The translations under genes were made by a program, and so were the position numbers. 64,000 bases of DNA, taken from positions 2,175,001 through 2,239,000 of the forward strand of contig NC_020908.1 in NCBI RefSeq assembly GCF_000155735.2. The letters run 5' to 3'. The notes beneath the pieces are model-generated. The model searched no databases. It saw nothing but the letters and a program-made list of their open reading frames with translations, and was not told the origin of the DNA. Below are positions 1 to 9,210 of the stretch, piece after piece; the stretch's first letter is position 1, and every line of letters begins with the position of its first letter. The stretch is from Octadecabacter arcticus 238 (GTDB lineage Bacteria > Pseudomonadota > Alphaproteobacteria > Rhodobacterales > Rhodobacteraceae).

Positions 1-246
1 TAGGGTGTCGCCTCGGTGGCCAACTTAACCACCACTTTTCTTACCGGACTTACCACGCAGGCTACGCGGTACCGGCTTCTTCAACCCATCACTCGAAGGC
101 GGCTTGCTGCTATTACTGCTGTTCTTGGCCAACTGACGCCGCAGATCCGCATTCTCTTGCGCCATGCTCGCCAACGCGGCTTCCAACTCGGCGATCCTGC
201 GCAGAGCCGTGGCGAGGAGTTGTTCAAGAGCAGTAACTTGGTCCAT
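1..246 (-). pseudogene. IS66-type transposase, N-terminal part with nonsense codon, runs off window
   Basis: The first 73 residues have the usual start of a single-gene IS66-type transposase: a coiled-coil-like run rich in Leu, Glu and Ala, then a Ser/Asn/Lys/Pro stretch (NSSNSSKPPSSDG) and Lys/Gly-rich residues. A TAA codon at 25-27 stops it. The same frame stays open beyond this stop to the window edge and reads VGHRGDTL, which fits the family motif GGQxGHxGxTL, so the TAA most likely replaced a Gln codon (CAA to TAA). The remainder lies outside the window. This copy is probably inactive unless read through. Confidence 0.75.
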
Positions 247-479
247 TCCACCAATGATTCAGAGAAATCGTCACAGCGCCACAAAATTCAGACCACAACA
301 GAAAATTCATGCGCACAATGGCCAAGGAGGTTCACACCAAAACTGACAAAAAACCCCGTTGGCGGCTGGGGTGCTTGGGAGTTACGAAATAACCAGCAAT
401 GTATCTTAACATTTCTGGTATATTTTCGCCGCTTGCGGAAAGCCGCCGACAACACTGCGTATGCCCGCTCAAAGCCATG

Positions 480-511
480 AAAAAGACCCCTACGACACTG
501 TCGCAGAGGCC
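480..511 (-). terminator. Rho-independent terminator after coxM
   Basis: On the minus strand a 12-bp stem (GGCCTCTGCGAC / GTCGTAGGGGTC, fully paired if G-U pairs are allowed) with an AGT loop is followed by TTTTT. It lies 27 nt beyond the coxM stop codon and probably ends the cox transcript. Confidence 0.65.
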
Positions 512-537
512 CTATTCAGGTTGTAGCCGCCGAGAAA

Positions 538-1326
538 TCAGATTGCAGCTTTGACCGCGCGTCCGGTCATGACCTTAACGAGATGGGCGCGGTATGCGCC
601 CGATCCATGCAGATCGGCAATCATGCCGTCACCGTCCAAAGACAGATCACCTAATGCGTCGGCTGTGAAATCGGCACTCAGCGCGGCCTCGGCTTCGGTC
701 CAGCGGAACACGCCACTTTCAGACGCGCCCGTCACGGCCACACGCACCCCATCTGCATATTTTGCGACCATCACACCCACCAAGGCAAACCGCGACGCGG
801 GCTGTACGAACTTTTCATAGTGGGATTTTTGCGGCACCGGAAACCGGACCTCGGTGACAACCTCGCCCTCCTCCAAAGCGGTCGTGAACATGCCTTGAAA
901 ATAATCGTCAGCGGCAATTTCGCGGCTGTTGGTGATAATGCTCGCGCCGGACGCCAGCGCTGCCGCCGGATAACAGGCGGACGGGTCATTGTTAACCAAA
1001 CTGCCGCCGATGGTCCCGCGATTGCGCACCGCAGGATCACCGATCCGCGCCGCCATTGCCGCCAAACCAGGATAGGCCGTGGCCTCGCGTGCAACGGTTG
1101 CATGGGTTGTCGCGCCGCCAACGCAAACCTCTCCAGCGTCGGACATGCACACGCCCTGCATTTCACCGATTGCCGTCAGGCTGACCAAAATCGATGGCAT
1201 CGCAAGGCGCTGCTTGAGCGTCGGGATCAACGTCTGCCCGCCGCCCAGCGCCTGCGCGTCTTCTTTTTTCAATGCATTCACGGCGTCCGCAATGGTCGAG
1301 GGACGTGTCATTTCAAAGTTATACAT
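538..1326 (-). CDS. coxM: Carbon monoxide dehydrogenase-like medium (FAD) subunit
   Basis: The 262-residue protein matches the FAD-binding medium subunit of molybdenum hydroxylases. It has the N-terminal FAD loop GGGQTLIPTLKQRL (about residues 28-41) and the second flavin motif TIGGSLVNNDPSACYPA near residue 105. It would carry electrons from the iron-sulfur subunit to the respiratory chain. It is the last gene of a coxS-coxL-coxM cluster, the usual order for form II enzymes. AAGGAG lies just upstream of the ATG, and the intended coxL stop is 3 nt upstream (see coxL). Length is near the family norm. The true substrate of form II enzymes is not settled. Confidence 0.9.
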   Translation of the reverse strand: MYNFEMTRPSTIADAVNALKKEDAQALGGGQTLIPTLKQRLAMPSILVSLTAIGEMQGVCMSDAGEVCVGGATTHATVAREATAYPGLAAMAARIGDPAVRNRGTIGGSLVNNDPSACYPAAALASGASIITNSREIAADDYFQGMFTTALEEGEVVTEVRFPVPQKSHYEKFVQPASRFALVGVMVAKYADGVRVAVTGASESGVFRWTEAEAALSADFTADALGDLSLDGDGMIADLHGSGAYRAHLVKVMTGRAVKAAI

Positions 1327-3721
1327 CTCTCAAACTCCTTTGGCGTTCATGGCGTCCCAAACGCGCGACGGCGTCAGGGGCATGTCGATGTGGGTGATAT
1401 TTTTGCCTCCGCGTTGCAGTGCGTCGATGACAGCGTTTACGACAGTTGGCGGCGATCCGATCGCCCCCCGCTTCGCCGCAAACTTTGACGCCCAGCGGGT
1501 TGTGCGTGCACGGTGTACCGTCGTCGTGGTTCACCTGATAAAACGGCATATCATCCGCCCGTGGCATCGCATAATCCATGTAGGACGCGCTCAGAAGTTG
1601 GCCGTCTCTGTCATAGCTGGTCTGTTCAATCAAGGCTTGCCCGATGCCTTGGCCGATGCCGCCATGCACCTGTCCGGTCACGATCATCGGGTTGATAATA
1701 TTTCCAAAATCATCCGCTGCCGCAAACTTTTCAATGGTGACTTTTCCGGTTTCGGGATCGACCTCGACCTCACAGGCATAGGCACCAGACGGGTAGGTAA
1801 AGTTGGCTGGGTCGTAAAATGCCGTCTCCTCCAATCCCGGCTCGATGTCTTCGATCGGGTATTGGTGCGGGATGTAGGCCTTCAGCGCGACTTCGCCGAA
1901 GCTCACCGATTTGTCGGTGCCTGCGACGGTAAACTGGCCATCGACCAGTTCAATATCCGCGTCCGACGCTTCCAACATATGCGCTGCAATCTTCTTAGCC
2001 TTCACGATGATCTTTTCCGTCGCACGAACCATTGCCGACCCGCACACCGCTAGCGACCGCGACCCGTAGGTTCCCATGCCAAACGGAATTTTCGCCGTGT
2101 CACCATGCACGATTTCAATGCTTTCGAGATCAATCCCCAACATATCCGCGACGATTTGTGGAAAGGCTGTTTCGTGCCCCTGCCCGTGACTGTGCGCCCC
2201 GACCATCACGGCCAGACTGCCCGTGGCATTCACCCGCACGGTGGCTGCATCATACAGCCCTACACGCGCACCAAGGATGCCAACCAGATTGGACGGCGCG
2301 ATGCCGCAGGCCTCAATATAGGCGTTCAAGCCCAGCCCGCGCAGTTTGCCATTTTTCGCGCTCTCGATGCGGCGCGCCTCGAATCCGTCGCGATCAATCA
2401 TCGCTTCAAGCTTGTCCATCTGACGGTCGTAATTGCCGCTGTCGTATTCAAGACCCGCGGCAGAGGCGAATGGATACTGATCGGGCTTGACGAAGTTCAT
2501 CCGCCGCAATTCAACCGGGTCCATCCCAAGTTCGCGCGCAGTCATGTCGATGACCCGTTCGATGGAATAGGTGGCCTCTGGTCGCCCGGCGCCACGGTAG
2601 GCGTCAACGGGCGCTGTATTGGTAAACACCGCCTTCACGTTCACGTAGACATTGGGCACCGTGTAATTGTCCGCCATCAATGTACCATGCAAAAACGTCG
2701 GTGTGACGGTGGAAAAATTCGACAAGTACGCGCCAACATTGGCCATTGTCTCTGTGCGGAACGCGATAAATGTGCCTTCTTTTTCACAGGCCAATTCGAT
2801 CTTGGTGACGTGATCGCGCCCGTGGGCATCGGTCAGGAAGCTTTCAGATCGTGACGCGGTCCACCGGACTGGGCGCTTTAGCTTTTTGGAGGCCGCCAGC
2901 ACCAGTGCCTCTTCGCCATAATGATAGATTTTTGAGCCGAATCCGCCACCCACATCGGGTGCAATCACCCGCAGCTTGTTTTCGGGAATGCCCAGCACAA
3001 ACGCCGAAATCAGCAGCCGTGTAAGGTGCGGGTTCTGGCTGGTCGTATAAAGCGTGTATTCACCCGTGCCCTTGTTGTAATCGGCGGTAGATGCACGGGG
3101 TTCCATCGCATTGGGCACCAGACGGTTGTTGACCAGTTCCAGTGTCGTCACATGAGGTGCTGCCTTGATTGCGGCGTCGGTCGCAGCGCGGTTGTCTTCG
3201 ATCCAACCCCAATCAAAACAGACATTGGTTTCAATTTCGTCGTGGACCAGACTGCCGCCTTTGACCGCCTCAGCCATGTTGATAACTGCGGGCAGTTCTT
3301 CGATATCAGCTTCAATCGCCGCCACCGCATCCATGGCCTGCGCGCGAGTTTCAGCGATCACCGCTGCATAGGCGTCTCCGACATGGCGCACCTTGCCGTG
3401 GGCCAATACGGGGCGCTTGGGTTCTTTCATCGGCTCACCGTCGCGGGAATTGATCAGCCAGCCTGCGGGGTTGCCGCCGACTTCGGCGAAATCCGCCCCT
3501 GTGAACACCGCCAACACGCCGGGCATCGCCGCAGCCACGCTGGTATCAATTGATTTGATCACCCCGTTGGCGACGTCAGATCGCGCGAACACTGCATGGG
3601 TCTGACCCTGCAGTTGGATGTCATCGGTATACATGCCTTCGCCAGTCAAAAACCGGATATCTTCGCGGCGCAGCGTGCTGGCGCCGATTCCGCCGTCTGT
3701 TTGTGTGTTGTCTTTGGGCAT
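1319..3721 (-). pseudogene. coxL: CO dehydrogenase-like large (Mo) subunit, form II, C-terminal frameshift
   Basis: This is the molybdenum-cofactor large subunit of the xanthine oxidase family. The active-site loop reads AYRGAGR, the form II signature; true form I CO dehydrogenases have AYxCSFR. The reading frame slips at the end. A run of six C on the plus strand (1464-1469) gives [11 protein letters not shown], whereas removing one base gives [11 protein letters not shown] and restores a normal C-terminus ending at a TGA at 1330-1332, just before coxM. About 45 C-terminal residues are therefore replaced. The conserved active-site Glu in GEAG is kept. A Val replaces the usual Gly two residues before that motif (VKVCGEAG rather than VKGxGEAG). 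Either the gene is newly inactivated or one base is a sequencing error. Confidence 0.85.
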
Positions 3722-3811
3722 TTTCAGTCCTCCCTAAAAGCCACTCACCTGCTTTACTGCGCTGCCCTCGCCTCCCCGCGAAAACAGCCAAAGCTGGATG
3801 GGCTGGCGAAT

Positions 3812-4297
3812 TTATTCAGCGGCGATGGCGGATACGTCCTGTCCGGACGCGGCCATGATGGCTTTGACGATATTGTGGTAGCCCGTGCAGCGGCAAATAT
3901 TGCCGTCAAGATACGTGCGGATCTCTTGCACTGACGGTTTCGGGTTTTCCTTGAGCAAGGACGCCGTCGACATCACCATGCCCGGCGTGCAAAAACCGCA
4001 CTGCAATCCGTGGTGGTCTTGAAACGCCTGCTGGATCACGTTCAGGGAGCCGTCCTCATTGGCCTGTCCTTCGATTGTGCCAACATCCGCGCCGTCTGCT
4101 TCGGCTGCAAACATCGTGCAGGCCTTCACCGCTTCACCATTCACATGCACCACACAGGCGCCGCATTGGCTGGTGTCACAGCCAATATGCGTGCCCGTCA
4201 AATTCAAATCTATGCGCAAAAAATCCGACAGCAGCGTGCGTCCTTCGACGTCACCGCTGACAGCTTTGCCATTCACAGTCATTGAAACCTGTGCCAT
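3812..4297 (-). CDS. coxS: CO dehydrogenase-like small [2Fe-2S] subunit
   Basis: The 161-residue protein has both [2Fe-2S] domains of the small subunit: the plant-ferredoxin-type cluster ([12 protein letters not shown], with a further Cys in VKACTMFA) and the C-terminal four-helix cluster ([10 protein letters not shown] and [10 protein letters not shown]). The start was set at 4297 because GGAGG lies about 7 nt upstream and [10 protein letters not shown] is the typical family N-terminus; an upstream in-frame Met would add 17 unlikely residues. It is the first structural gene of the coxSLM cluster, downstream of an XdhC-type maturation gene. Confidence 0.92.
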   Translation of the reverse strand: MAQVSMTVNGKAVSGDVEGRTLLSDFLRIDLNLTGTHIGCDTSQCGACVVHVNGEAVKACTMFAAEADGADVGTIEGQANEDGSLNVIQQAFQDHHGLQCGFCTPGMVMSTASLLKENPKPSVQEIRTYLDGNICRCTGYHNIVKAIMAASGQDVSAIAAE

Positions 4298-4377
4298 GTG
4301 CGATCCTCCCAGATGTGCAAGTGTTGGTGGAGTTAAACACGCCATCATCGATCTGAGAACACCTTTTTCGTGAAGCG

Positions 4378-5385
4378 TTATCCTTGTCGCAAGATTTGCG
4401 TCACCTGCGCAATGACACTGACTGCAATTTCAGCCGGTGATCGCCCACCGATGTCTAGCCCCACAGGCGCATTGATCCGCGCAATTGCGTCCGCGCCAAA
4501 CCCCGCCTTTTGCAATCGTTCAACGCGTTTGGCGTGGGTCCGTTTTGATCCCAGACAGCCAAGGTAAAACACGTCCGAGCGCAGCGCTGCCATAATCGCG
4601 GGGTCATCCAGTTTCGGATCATGGGTCAACGTCACAACGGCACAACGCGCATCAAGACCCACCGCCTGCAATGCGTCGTCCGGCCAATCGTCCAGAATTT
4701 GCAGGTCAGGAAACCGCGTCGGCGACGCGAATGAGGGGCGCGGATCAACAAGCGCGACGTCATAGCCGCAGGCGCGCGCCATCGGCACCAATAATTGCGC
4801 GATATGAACACCGCCAACGACAAACATCCGCAAGGGCGGGTTGTGGACGGCCACAAACGTGCGCGCGTCGTCTTCTACACCGGAACGATCCAGCCGGAAC
4901 CGGTCAGGATAGGCCTGCGCGCTGTCCAGTTGTCGCGTTGTGCCGTCCAAATCTGCGACATAGGCCACCGGCACGCGCGCCTCGCGCTGCGTAACCAGTT
5001 GCGCCAAGACATCGACGGTCATCGCACCACGCGTCGCTTCCCCGTTTGCCTGTCCGACAACCGGTTCGACCAGCACCTTGATGCGACCACCGCAGGCAAG
5101 CCCGACGGCAAAGGCTTCGTCGTCAGTGACGCCAAACTCCAGCAGCCGCGCGTGTTTTTGGTCTGGACCGCCCTCTAACGCCTCGAGCGCTTCAACGATC
5201 ACCGCGCCTTCAACACAGCCGCCCGACACGGACCCTTCCATGTGACCATCATCACGGATCACCAATTGGCTGCCGACAGGTCGCGGGGCCGAGCCCCATG
5301 TTTCAACGACCGTTGCCACAACTACACCGCGCCCATCGCGGAACCAGTCCCATGCCAGCCGTGGAACGCCGCCCAGATCGCTCAA
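4378..5385 (-). CDS. XdhC/CoxF-family molybdenum cofactor maturation protein
   Basis: The 335-residue protein has the N-terminal XdhC/CoxI domain ([32 protein letters not shown]) and a C-terminal Rossmann-type domain ([13 protein letters not shown] followed by DPRPSFA). Relatives bind and sulfurate molybdenum cofactor and insert it into xanthine dehydrogenase or CO dehydrogenase. It lies directly upstream of coxS on the same strand, so it probably matures the adjacent enzyme. Its start overlaps the LysM gene stop by 4 nt, suggesting shared transcription. Specific assignment as coxF or coxI is not possible from sequence alone. Confidence 0.85.
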   Translation of the reverse strand: MSDLGGVPRLAWDWFRDGRGVVVATVVETWGSAPRPVGSQLVIRDDGHMEGSVSGGCVEGAVIVEALEALEGGPDQKHARLLEFGVTDDEAFAVGLACGGRIKVLVEPVVGQANGEATRGAMTVDVLAQLVTQREARVPVAYVADLDGTTRQLDSAQAYPDRFRLDRSGVEDDARTFVAVHNPPLRMFVVGGVHIAQLLVPMARACGYDVALVDPRPSFASPTRFPDLQILDDWPDDALQAVGLDARCAVVTLTHDPKLDDPAIMAALRSDVFYLGCLGSKRTHAKRVERLQKAGFGADAIARINAPVGLDIGGRSPAEIAVSVIAQVTQILRQG

Positions 5386-6782
5386 TTGTTGTCCGCCACG
5401 TCTGGTGGCGGCACCGTAAATACCTGACCGGGATAAATCAGGTCAGGATCGCGGATGCGGTCGCGGTTGGCCTCGAACACCTTCAGGTACAAAATCCCCG
5501 ATCCGTAGCGTTCCTCGGCAATCGCCCACAGCGTCGCGCCGGGCTGCACCGTGCGTGTTGCCACGGTGAAGTTCGGATTCGCGACGTCGTTTGCCATGGC
5601 TGCGATAACATCGGCAGGGTCTTCGCGCAAGAACGGCGTTTCGATGCGGCTGACCACGTCACCCGCCGCGTCTATTTCATCAATTCGCAAGTTGTAAACG
5701 CCCGTTTTTACATCCGGTAAATCGCCGCGCCATGTGCCGTTCGCGTCAATCGGAAGGCGGCTGACAGGCGCGTTATTAATGTAGACCTGCACAAACCCGT
5801 CGCCACCTTGCCCAATGGCGCGGCCACGCAAGATTACGTCGCCCGAGGGTTCATAGGTAATGGCATCGAGGGCGACGTTGGACATGACTTCGGGCGGCGT
5901 GTCGGCGGCAACCGCTGGCTGGATCACATCGACTCCGTCTTGCGTGATGGCAAGAATTGCAGGGGTGGACGGATTGGCTGTCGTGCTTTGCGCAGCGTCG
6001 CTCTCAATTAATGGCTCCGTTGAGGTTGGGTCAGGCGTTGGTGTTTCAACCGAAACCTGCGCCACTGTCACATCAGGTGCTTCAATTGACGACTCGACAG
6101 GTATTTCAACAGGTGATTGAGCGGGTGTTTGAACAGGTGCGTTGATTGGCGTCAGACTCTCTGTGGCGGCATCAGCCGATACGGCTGCGGCCACTTGCGC
6201 AAGTGTCGTTTCGGGCTCAACCGCAATCTCAACTTCAGTATTCGCAACAACAACCGGCGCAGGATTGGCGGCCAGCACAAATGTTTGCTCCGCCAGTGTC
6301 GGCGTTCCGTCAGGATCGCTCACGACTGTCAGGATACGTGGCGCGTCTGAAAAGCCCAAAAAACCGACGATAAAAAATGTGCCGTCGGTGTTGGCCATGA
6401 CCCGTTCGACCTCGACATCATTAACCATCGCAGCAACAGGCAGGTCCGGCGTAACCAGACCGGACACAACGAAACCGCCATCCGGTTCGAACCGCAGGTC
6501 TGTCAAATTAACTGTGTCAATAACAGGTACGTCCGCGGGTTCTCGGGCTTGCATATCATCACCGGCAGGTTGTGAAATGGCCTCGTCTTGGAGAACAGGA
6601 TCAGGAGCCACAGTATCAAGCGCTGCGTTAGTTACCACATCTTGCCCCAAAGTTTTCCCCGAGTTTTGCACTGGCGCAAGCGGCGCACTGGTCAGGTCCG
6701 GCATCGGCCAAAGGTACACCGCAACAGCAATTGCCACCGCCGATACAAGGCCACCGGTGATCATTAAATTTCTGGTCTGCAC
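5382..6782 (-). CDS. LysM-domain envelope protein with Ig-like segments
   Basis: The 466-residue protein starts with a short cytoplasmic tail and one hydrophobic segment (about residues 7-26), then a long acidic Pro/Thr/Val/Ala-rich region with two Ig-like beta segments (around 85-170 and 300-385). A C-terminal LysM domain begins at VQPGATLWAIAEERYG and ends with YPGQVFTVP. LysM domains bind peptidoglycan, so this is probably an inner-membrane-anchored periplasmic protein. This architecture is common in Rhodobacteraceae and has no defined function. The gene diverges from the LOG gene across about 90 nt, so that gap likely holds both promoters. Confidence 0.85.
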   Translation of the reverse strand: MQTRNLMITGGLVSAVAIAVAVYLWPMPDLTSAPLAPVQNSGKTLGQDVVTNAALDTVAPDPVLQDEAISQPAGDDMQAREPADVPVIDTVNLTDLRFEPDGGFVVSGLVTPDLPVAAMVNDVEVERVMANTDGTFFIVGFLGFSDAPRILTVVSDPDGTPTLAEQTFVLAANPAPVVVANTEVEIAVEPETTLAQVAAAVSADAATESLTPINAPVQTPAQSPVEIPVESSIEAPDVTVAQVSVETPTPDPTSTEPLIESDAAQSTTANPSTPAILAITQDGVDVIQPAVAADTPPEVMSNVALDAITYEPSGDVILRGRAIGQGGDGFVQVYINNAPVSRLPIDANGTWRGDLPDVKTGVYNLRIDEIDAAGDVVSRIETPFLREDPADVIAAMANDVANPNFTVATRTVQPGATLWAIAEERYGSGILYLKVFEANRDRIRDPDLIYPGQVFTVPPPDVADNN

Positions 6783-6875
6783 GATTTAGCTCCCCAACAG
6801 TTGGCAGACTGTAACAACGGGACTATCAGGGGTCAAAAGATGCTTTCGCACCCCCTCCCTTTGATTGGACCAATC

Positions 6876-7457
6876 ATGACCAACAGCACCCCCTTCAAGC
6901 GCAGTTTTTCTGTTTGCGTCTACTGCGGCTCACGCGATGGGCTCGATCCCGCCTATGCCCAAGCCGCAACAGATTGTGGCACGATGCTAGCGCGCAACGG
7001 CTGGCGGCTGGTTTACGGCGCTGGTGATGTCGGGTTGATGGGGCGCGTGGCGCGCGCAGCGCAGGCGGGCGGCGGCGATACGTTCGGTGTGATCCCACAA
7101 CACTTACTAGACTGGGAGGTCGGTAAGACCGACCTGACGACCTTCATCGTTACTGAAACCATGCACGAGCGTAAAAAGGTCATGCTGATGAACGCCGATG
7201 CTGTCGTTGTTCTGCCCGGCGGCGCGGGCTCGATGGATGAATTGTTTGAGGCACTGACATGGCGCCAGCTTGGCCTGCACGCGAAACCAATTTTCGTGCT
7301 AAATCAGAACGGCTACTGGGACCCGCTTTTGGCCTTGATGGATCAGATCATCGACCAAGGGTTCGCCGATGCCAGCCTGCGCGACTTCCTGACCGTCGTG
7401 CCTGATGTGGACACGCTGACCACGGACCTCGCGGCAGTGCGGGCCAGCGCCAGCTGA
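6876..7457 (+). CDS. LOG-family (TIGR00730) nucleotide phosphoribohydrolase-like protein
   Basis: The protein has the Rossmann-type fold of the LOG/lysine-decarboxylase-like family: VCVYCGSRDG near the N-terminus, VYGAGDVGLMG, MHERKK and the active-site stretch PGGAGSMDELFEAL. Plant and bacterial members release cytokinin bases or hydrolyse nucleoside 5'-monophosphates. Usual members have PGGxGTxxE; here a Ser replaces the Thr. The start at 6876 is preferred over 6801 because MTNSTPFKRSFSVCVYCG matches family N-termini. The Shine-Dalgarno is weak. It is probably a single-gene unit diverging from the LysM gene. Confidence 0.85.
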   Translation: MTNSTPFKRSFSVCVYCGSRDGLDPAYAQAATDCGTMLARNGWRLVYGAGDVGLMGRVARAAQAGGGDTFGVIPQHLLDWEVGKTDLTTFIVTETMHERKKVMLMNADAVVVLPGGAGSMDELFEALTWRQLGLHAKPIFVLNQNGYWDPLLALMDQIIDQGFADASLRDFLTVVPDVDTLTTDLAAVRASAS

Positions 7458-7459
7458 CG

Positions 7460-7476
7460 CACCAATGTTATTGGTG
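7460..7476 (+). terminator. Hairpin just after the LOG gene, possible terminator
   Basis: CACCAAT-gtt-ATTGGTG is a perfect 7-bp stem starting 3 nt after the LOG stop codon. There is no strong T tract, so it may act only as a transcript end or stability element. Confidence 0.35.
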
Positions 7477-7616
7477 ATAATTCACGAATCTTTGCCCCTA
7501 GAGGGGACAGGCGTTAGCACGCTATAAACCATTGCGTCTTATTTTGACCCGCTGGGCGAGTATCTTTAGCGAATAATTACGCGGCTCCGCCTACCTGTCG
7601 CCTTATTGTATTTAGT

Positions 7617-8054
7617 TTAATCCGTATTCACAAAGGTGCGTTTGGCCACGGCATGCCAATGTCAGATATGATCGTGTCGCCAAACCATCGCATCCTGTTG
7701 AACGGCCCGCGACTAACGGTGAATTTCGGTGAGGACGAGGTGCTTGTGGCAGCCAAACACCTTGTCGGCATGCACTGCGTCGAAAAAGTCGCGCCACGCA
7801 ATGTAAGCTATTTGCATCGCTTGTGTGCCCGCCATGAGGTTCTGATGGTCGATGCCATCTGGACCGAAAGCTTTCAGCTGGGCGCATAGACGATGACTGG
7901 AATGGCATCTGATCAAGTTGACGAGGTTTATTCTTTGTTCCCAGAATTAAAGGACCCAAAACTCAACCTCGGGTTCCGCGACGCGCGCATTGTCTTGCGC
8001 AGTCACGAGGCACAAATCGCACGTGCGTCACTGGGATATGAAGCACGGGCCTAG
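7617..8054 (+). pseudogene. Hint-domain (hedgehog/intein-like) protein remnant with amber codon
   Basis: The frame reads HKGAFGHGMPMSDMIVSPNHR, then GEDEVLVAAKHLV and MVDAIWTESF, then after an in-frame TAG (7887-7889) VYSLFPELK and VLRSHEAQI, ending at a TAG at 8052. These pieces match in order the Hint_2 domain that is abundant in Rhodobacteraceae secreted proteins. The N-terminal part of the domain and any partner domain are missing upstream, where I see no reading frame with similarity. It is a decayed gene. Confidence 0.7.
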
Positions 8055-8093
8055 CAGTTTTCGCAAATTGCCCTCAAAATTGACCCAAACCAC

Positions 8094-8121
8094 AAAAAAG
8101 GCCCGCCGTTGCAGGCGGGCC
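8094..8121 (-). terminator. Rho-independent terminator of sodB
   Basis: On the minus strand GGCCCGCC-TGCAAC-GGCGGGCC is a perfect 8-bp GC stem followed by TTTTTT. It begins 23 nt after the sodB stop codon. Confidence 0.9.
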
Positions 8122-8144
8122 TTTCCTTTTGGAATGAGCAATCA

Positions 8145-8744
8145 TCACATGCGGGATGCGACGTTTTCCCAGTTCACAAGATTGTCGAGGAAGTTGTTCA
8201 AATACTTTGGACGCGCGTTGCGGAAGTCGATGTAATAAGAATGTTCCCACACATCACAGCCCAGCAGTGCCGTTTGGCCAAAGCACACAGGGTTCACGCC
8301 GTTTTCGGTCTTGGTGACCTTCAGGCTGCCGTCAGTGTCTTTGACCAGCCACGCCCAACCGGACCCGAACTGACCTGCGCCCGCAGCGGAAAACTGCGAT
8401 TTGAAGTCGTCGACTGATCCAAAGCTGTCTTTGATCGCGGCCTCAAGTTCGGACGGCATCGCCCCACCGTTGGGACCCATCATTTCCCAAAACTGGTTGT
8501 GGTTCCAAAGCTGGGAGATGTTGTTGAAAATGCCCGATTGCGCGACGGCGGATGCGTCATACGTACCAGTGATAATATCTTCCAGGGACTTGCCGTCCCA
8601 TTCAGTTCCAGCAATCGCCTTATTGCCGTTTTCGACGTAGGCGTTGTGGTGCTTATCGTGGTGGTACTCAAGCGTTTCGGCGGACATGCCTTTGGTCGCA
8701 AGCGCGTCGTGGGCGTATGGAAGATCGGGAAGTTCGAAAGCCAT
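8145..8744 (-). CDS. sodB: Superoxide dismutase, Fe/Mn family (probably Fe)
   Basis: The 199-residue enzyme converts superoxide to oxygen and hydrogen peroxide in the cytoplasm. All four metal ligands are visible: His in LEYHHDKHHNAYV, His in LWNHNQFW, and Asp and His in CDVWEHSYYIDF. Length and the GSGWAWLV block are standard for the family. Relatives in alphaproteobacteria are usually iron enzymes, but metal choice cannot be proved by reading. GAGG lies 7 nt before the ATG. The gene is alone, with a promoter-like sequence upstream and a strong terminator downstream. Confidence 0.95.
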   Translation of the reverse strand: MAFELPDLPYAHDALATKGMSAETLEYHHDKHHNAYVENGNKAIAGTEWDGKSLEDIITGTYDASAVAQSGIFNNISQLWNHNQFWEMMGPNGGAMPSELEAAIKDSFGSVDDFKSQFSAAGAGQFGSGWAWLVKDTDGSLKVTKTENGVNPVCFGQTALLGCDVWEHSYYIDFRNARPKYLNNFLDNLVNWENVASRM

Positions 8745-8782
8745 TGGGAAACCTCATGTTTAGAATTAGGATGTCTGACTCT

Positions 8783-8811
8783 TAACAAAGCCCTCATGGT
8801 CCCAACGTCAA
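8783..8811 (-). promoter_or_regulatory. Possible sigma-70-type promoter of sodB
   Basis: The minus strand has TTGACG, a 17-nt spacer and TTGTTA, ending about 39 nt upstream of the sodB ATG. The -35 is good and the -10 is a weak match. Confidence 0.35.
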
Positions 8812-9017
8812 GGTGCATGAGTCAATTTGGTCGCATTCGGCAGTGTTTCCCCGCTTGCGCCGGTGGACTTTAGGGCAGTTTTCATCATGTTTTTAACAAA
8901 GCGGGACCAACCGGCAATCACGACGTGTTTCCTCACGGCGGCCAAGTGAGAGCAGATAACATCTGTACCATAACTGGCGGTGCCGCGTTTGATGGCCAAA
9001 CACGGCTTTTTTTGCAC

Positions 9018-9194
9018 AAATCGGTTAAAGGCAGTAAGAAATGCTACGGGTTCAAGCGGATTTACGAGGATTTGTTAGCTGCTCGTAGGTCCGTATCTGA
9101 GCGCTGCGTGGCGCGAACAATGAAGGAAAACGGGCTGTCACCACGCCAGAAGAAAAGGAGAATGCGAATAACCACGGAAATAATCACAAAATGA
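9018..9194 (+). pseudogene. IS3-family transposase fragment (HTH_21 region)
   Basis: The stretch KKCYGFKRIYEDLL...RSVSERCVARTMKENGLSPRQKKR matches the helix-turn-helix segment that precedes the catalytic core in IS3-family OrfB proteins. Both ends are missing, and the ISXO2 copy at 9211 follows directly. It belongs to a different IS3 group from the three full copies in this window. The preceding 200 nt (8820-9017) hold nothing I recognise. Confidence 0.6.
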
Positions 9195-9210
9195 GCCCAT
9201 ACCCAAACCT

